This document shows positions 5,920 to 8,321 of a stretch of DNA of 8,321 nucleotides, piece by piece (the stretch's first letter is position 1; each line of letters begins with the position of its first letter). Under the pieces are notes generated by a model that was not told where the DNA came from, ran no database searches, and was given only the letters and a program-made list of their open reading frames with translations. The DNA lies in assembly GCA_025362915.1 (NCBI GenBank), contig JANYEU010000066.1:1-8321 (forward strand). Direction: 5' to 3'. Origin of the DNA: Chitinophagaceae bacterium (GTDB lineage Bacteria > Bacteroidota > Bacteroidia > Chitinophagales > Chitinophagaceae). Position numbers and translations under genes: made by a program.

Positions 5920-6867
5920 TTATACAGGGAAGTTTAATATTGGTCTAATCGCTTCTTTAAAACCATCAATATCAATAGCTGCATTGTATAGATGGTCTTC
6001 TAATATTTTCGCAAGTTTCAGCATGTGGGTTCGCATATCTTTAGCTGTTGCTTTTCCGCCGCCTCTTGTTGCCGTCTCTTCAAACATATTCTCCAATTCA
6101 TCGCCTGCATCGGAGAAAGTGATCTTCTGGAAAAGGTTGTTCAGCATCAGAAACACCACAACGTCCCTCAGTGTCAGCGATGTGGGATATTGTGCATCAC
6201 GTTTTGTGGCTTTAACAGCGTTCTTATATATCTCCCTTACCTCATTTACTTCTGTTATACAGCAAAAATCCGCTTCCCGCACACGTTCACTAAAATCTGA
6301 GACACCCAGAATGATAAAAAAGTCGAAAAAAGCAAATAGGTTAGCCATATAATGCGACATCGCGGGGTTGGCTATTGATATTTGTGTTGCTACTACCGTC
6401 TTATCTAGTCCAAGAGTTTTGGCCTCATCCTTTTGTTTCTTTCTATTCGTTTCGTCAGCATAAAAAGGTTCTCTTATGTCTGGAAAAACTTCAAAAATAG
6501 TGTCACTAAGCTCTTTAATTTCCTCTATCACCTCATCAAACATTTCCCGCGCATCCAACTGTTCCTGCGTTACATTATTGTTTCCTTCCATACCTGCCAC
6601 CACTATATGGTGATGATAAAACTTTATCACGCCCATCATTTGGCACATCACCAAACATTCGTGTTCAGTCATCTTAAAAGTACTTTCAGGGTCAGCTACC
6701 GAAAGCCTCGCTTTTAGTTTTATATTGTCTTCATCAAATTCCTCCTTTAGGGTCATTTGGGGTATCACCTGCGCAATACCGTCTGTGAGGGAATACATGG
6801 GCAGTATCATATCCTTAGCAAACGTGGGAGGTAATTCGTAGTAAATTATTTCATCTGGCTGTGGCAT
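5920..6867 (-). CDS. Protein of unknown function, 315 residues
   Basis: I do not recognise this protein. The frame is open for 948 bases, and its composition looks like a real soluble protein, unlike the short Phe/Cys-rich frames on the other strand. It has no signal peptide. The N terminus is MPQPDEIIYYELPP. The rest looks mainly alpha-helical and acidic, with charged helices around 102-125 (EMFDEVIEEIKEL) and in the last 60 residues. There is a His triplet at 85-87 (FYHHHIVVAG), and one hydrophobic stretch (ANLFAFFDFFIILGV) in the middle that could be a buried helix rather than a membrane segment. A Gly-rich loop ATRGGGKATAKD precedes the last helices; it is not a convincing P-loop. The zinc-ribbon gene lies 125 bases upstream on the same strand. 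No function can be inferred from context. Confidence 0.85.
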   Translation of the reverse strand: MPQPDEIIYYELPPTFAKDMILPMYSLTDGIAQVIPQMTLKEEFDEDNIKLKARLSVADPESTFKMTEHECLVMCQMMGVIKFYHHHIVVAGMEGNNNVTQEQLDAREMFDEVIEEIKELSDTIFEVFPDIREPFYADETNRKKQKDEAKTLGLDKTVVATQISIANPAMSHYMANLFAFFDFFIILGVSDFSERVREADFCCITEVNEVREIYKNAVKATKRDAQYPTSLTLRDVVVFLMLNNLFQKITFSDAGDELENMFEETATRGGGKATAKDMRTHMLKLAKILEDHLYNAAIDIDGFKEAIRPILNFPV

Positions 6868-6947
6868 AAATATGTTTCGTGCAAGGTATGCTTTAATTGA
6901 TGGGGGATTGGCGCATTCTCTTCATTCTTTTCCATTTTATGTTTTTT

Positions 6948-6982
6948 CTGGTGAAAGACATTCTATGGAAGTCTTGCACCAG
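6948..6982. repeat. Stem-loop between the two minus-strand genes
   Basis: CTGGTG-A-AAGAC (6948-6959) pairs with GTCTT-G-CACCAG (6971-6982): 11 base pairs with one opposed A/G mismatch and an 11-base loop. It starts 11 bases past the stop codon of the zinc-ribbon gene, read on the minus strand. Read that way an A run follows, not a T run, so it is not a standard intrinsic terminator. It may protect the 3' end of the message or act as a Rho-type end signal. The remainder of the 125-base gap shows nothing I can name. Confidence 0.6.
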
Positions 6983-6992
6983 AGGGAGAGAA

Positions 6993-7598
6993 TTATCTAA
7001 TAATGTTAAGTATTTCGCCTTTAACAAACATGCGCTTTAATTCTGCCTTAGAAAACCCCGCCACCTCTGCTTCATAGGCAGTATCGCCCTTTGCTTTTAA
7101 ATTATCTATGCCAGATTCATCGTCTGTTACATAATTATTATAATGTATAAATACAGAATCGCCCTGCACTTGTTCTATTTTATAAAGTGTGTATTGGGCT
7201 TCTTCGGTTTTTACCTCATAAATATCTCCACTTTTGGGCGTTAAAATAAGTTTTGCATTATTTATCTCCCGCTGTTTGTTTACATAAACATAAGCTATGG
7301 CGATTACTGCTGCCAATGCCCAGCCAGAAAATACCCATACAGGTGTTTTTGTTTGCTTTCTTAGATTGGCACAGACTATTTTTAATGAATTGGGCATTTC
7401 GTTAAAATTAAAAACCTGATTACAATTGGTACATTGATTAATTGCGGTTTTTCCAGCAGGGAAGATAGGTATCCAGCATATATGTCCAAATTTTTGGATA
7501 ATATGTATAATAATGTTGGCCTGCATTCTACAATTGGGGCATCTGTCTATTAATGTTTCACTTGCAATTTGGCTGCTTTTGGCTCCGAAAACAATCAT
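6993..7598 (-). CDS. Zinc-ribbon, single-pass membrane protein (Bacteroidota type)
   Basis: The 201-residue product begins MIVFGAKSSQIASETL and has two CxxC knuckles, CPNC (Cys20, Cys23) and CTNC (Cys56, Cys59), forming a probable zinc ribbon. Between them is the aromatic-rich segment HICWIPIFPAGKT. A single hydrophobic helix spans about 87-106 (VWVFSGWALAAVIAIAYVYV). The C-terminal 95 residues (ILTPKSGDIYEVKTEEAQYTLYKIEQVQGDSVFIHYNNYVTDD..) are probably beta-rich. I recall many Bacteroidota proteins with this layout, annotated only as zinc-ribbon proteins. With no signal peptide, the ribbon is likely cytoplasmic and the C-terminal domain outside, by inference. The molecular role is unknown. 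It is divergent from cysH, with 397 bases between. Confidence 0.88.
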   Translation of the reverse strand: MIVFGAKSSQIASETLIDRCPNCRMQANIIIHIIQKFGHICWIPIFPAGKTAINQCTNCNQVFNFNEMPNSLKIVCANLRKQTKTPVWVFSGWALAAVIAIAYVYVNKQREINNAKLILTPKSGDIYEVKTEEAQYTLYKIEQVQGDSVFIHYNNYVTDDESGIDNLKAKGDTAYEAEVAGFSKAELKRMFVKGEILNIIR

Positions 7599-7646
7599 AT
7601 CCGTTATCGTTTTTGTATTGCTGCAATATACCTACAACTATCTAGA

Positions 7647-7676
7647 TACAGCTAAATCCAATTGAATTTAGCTGTA
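7647..7676. promoter_or_regulatory. 30-bp near-perfect palindrome, possible operator
   Basis: The arms TACAGCTAAAT and ATTTAGCTGTA (7647-7657 and 7666-7676) are perfect inverted repeats around CAATTG (7659-7664), itself palindromic. Only one of 15 symmetric pairs is broken (C7658 against A7665). It lies 49 bases upstream of the zinc-ribbon start codon and about 320 upstream of cysH. An ATATTTTTAT stretch follows on the + strand, so it looks like a terminator in that direction, but no + strand gene reads into it. A dimeric regulator site, or a stem in the leader of the minus-strand gene, fits better. Confidence 0.55.
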
Positions 7677-7902
7677 ATATTTTTATCCTAATTTAAACCC
7701 ATCTTGCTTCATCCGATGAGGTAAAAAGAATATTTATCTAGTGCTAGAATAAAGACATGAATGTTAGTTTAGCTTTTAGTAATAACAGCGGAAGCCTCTT
7801 TTTTGCCTAACACACTCCACATACAACTCTAGACTTTAAACTCTTACCCTTTCTTTTTTGGGAATTACATAAACCATCACCTAAACTTACACAATAAATA
7901 AT

Positions 7903-7910
7903 TACTTTTG
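7903..7910 (+). promoter_or_regulatory. Probable Bacteroidota -7 promoter element for cysH
   Basis: TACTTTTG matches the Bacteroidota housekeeping -7 consensus TAnnTTTG. Transcription would start about 5-8 bases downstream, leaving a leader of around 75-80 bases before ATG 7996. I find no clear TTG at the expected -33 position, so the call is moderate. Confidence 0.5.
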
Positions 7911-7995
7911 TCGCCCAACAAAGTAGACTTTTGTTCTCTTTTGGTTGGATAGATAGAGGATTGAAAATAAACATTGGCTTAATTTAATCATACTA

Positions 7996-8321
7996 ATGGC
8001 AACCACACATAATGAGACAATAACAGAACTACTACTCAAAACTAATGGACTCACAATAAAAGATGCATTGGCTTTGTTGGCAGAAACATTTCCCGGCAAA
8101 GTCACTTTTTCTTCTAGCTTTAGTTTTGAAGACCAATTGATTTCGCACGAAATATTGCACCATGACCTGCCCATCAGCATCTTTACACTGGATACAGGAA
8201 GGATGTTTGCCGAAACATATAGTGTGTGGGTAAGTACTAACGAACGATACAGTACACACATCATTCCTTACTATCCACAGGCAGAAGCTTTGGGCAAGTT
8301 TGTTACAGAAAAGGGACCAAA
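7996..8321 (+). CDS. cysH: Phosphoadenylyl-/adenylyl-sulfate reductase, 5' part (3' end outside window)
   Basis: CysH reduces activated sulfate (PAPS or APS) to sulfite in assimilatory sulfur metabolism. About 108 N-terminal residues are visible before the window ends. Family signs are the adenylate-binding SSSFSFEDQ (39-47), FTLDTGRMFAETY (63-75), and PYYPQAEALGKFVTEKG, which matches the segment before the catalytic region in CysH proteins. The C-terminal redox Cys and any CC..CxxC iron-sulfur ligands lie beyond the window, so PAPS versus APS preference cannot be decided here. ATG 7996 gives the normal N terminus. The gene stands alone in the visible part, divergent from the zinc-ribbon gene; sulfate-activation genes might follow. 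The upstream TACTTTTG box suggests its own promoter. Confidence 0.94.
   Translation, partial: MATTHNETITELLLKTNGLTIKDALALLAETFPGKVTFSSSFSFEDQLISHEILHHDLPISIFTLDTGRMFAETYSVWVSTNERYSTHIIPYYPQAEALGKFVTEKGP

Larger units (their letters stand above)
7599..7995. other. Divergent intergenic region between the zinc-ribbon gene and cysH
   Basis: No gene, tRNA or riboswitch class that I can recognise is found in these 397 bases. The region holds a 30-bp palindrome (7647-7676), a small stem CTTCAT-CCG-ATGAGG (7707-7721), a short inverted repeat TCTAG-TG-CTAGA (7737-7748), a likely -7 promoter box before cysH (7903-7910) and an 85-base cysH leader. The stretch 7750-7895 is AT-rich with pyrimidine runs and no clear structure. 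Confidence 0.7.

Noticed and set aside
5984..6717. Three + strand frames opposite the unknown minus-strand gene
   Set aside because: They are short, overlapping, rich in Phe, Cys and Ser, and the minus-strand frame is longer, continuous and protein-like.
7647..7686. Palindrome plus T-rich stretch as an intrinsic terminator on the + strand
   Set aside because: No + strand gene ends upstream; the neighbouring gene is on the minus strand, so a terminator in that direction has no clear purpose.
7690..7750. Riboswitch or hammerhead-like core near CCGATGAGG
   Set aside because: The sequence forms only a small stem and lacks the conserved core bases of the classes I can recall; it is also far upstream of the likely cysH promoter.
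7902..8264. Minus-strand frames of 120 and 75 codons at the right edge
   Set aside because: They lie opposite cysH, whose family motifs are clear on the + strand.

Overview
The window looks like chromosomal DNA of a member of the Bacteroidota, most likely a Chitinophagales/Chitinophagaceae-type organism. The family-level guess is weak. The evidence is: the his gene order; a HisH with the KYNAGN motif I associate with Bacteroidota; a TlpA-like thioredoxin with an N-terminal DUF4369-type domain; a Bacteroidota-style zinc-ribbon membrane protein; little Shine-Dalgarno signal before most genes; and a TAnnTTTG-type -7 box before cysH. Most genes are ordinary housekeeping biosynthesis.

Positions 1-4697 (+ strand) form an amino-acid biosynthesis run: the 3' half of trpB, trpA, hisH, hisA, hisF and hisIE. 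TrpB and TrpA make the last two reactions of tryptophan synthesis. HisIE, HisA and HisH/HisF carry PR-ATP to imidazole-glycerol phosphate plus AICAR. A periplasmic or exported thioredoxin-like protein (4713-5780) follows 15 bases after hisIE. The run ends at a strong stem-loop with a T tract (5805-5856).

Positions 5920-7598 (- strand) hold two genes: a 315-residue protein I do not recognise and a small zinc-ribbon, single-pass membrane protein. After a 397-base divergent intergenic region with a 30-bp near-perfect palindrome and a likely promoter, cysH (assimilatory sulfate reduction) starts at 7996 on the + strand and runs off the end.

I do not see a new defence system or mobile element. 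The unusual signal is in the repeats. The first four gaps of the trp-his run each carry a different short-repeat family: mirrored heptamers, ATGATT-type repeats, CAC..AAGTACACAA repeats, and a 41-bp tandem duplication followed by GC-rich palindromic elements. The last family has also entered the 5' end of hisF. Two and a half inverted copies end exactly where the normal HisF initiator Met should be, that codon is now GGG, and translation must start upstream, giving a tail of about 33 residues encoded by repeats. The inverted copies on either side of the new start codon could fold into a nested hairpin that places the hisF ATG in the loop.
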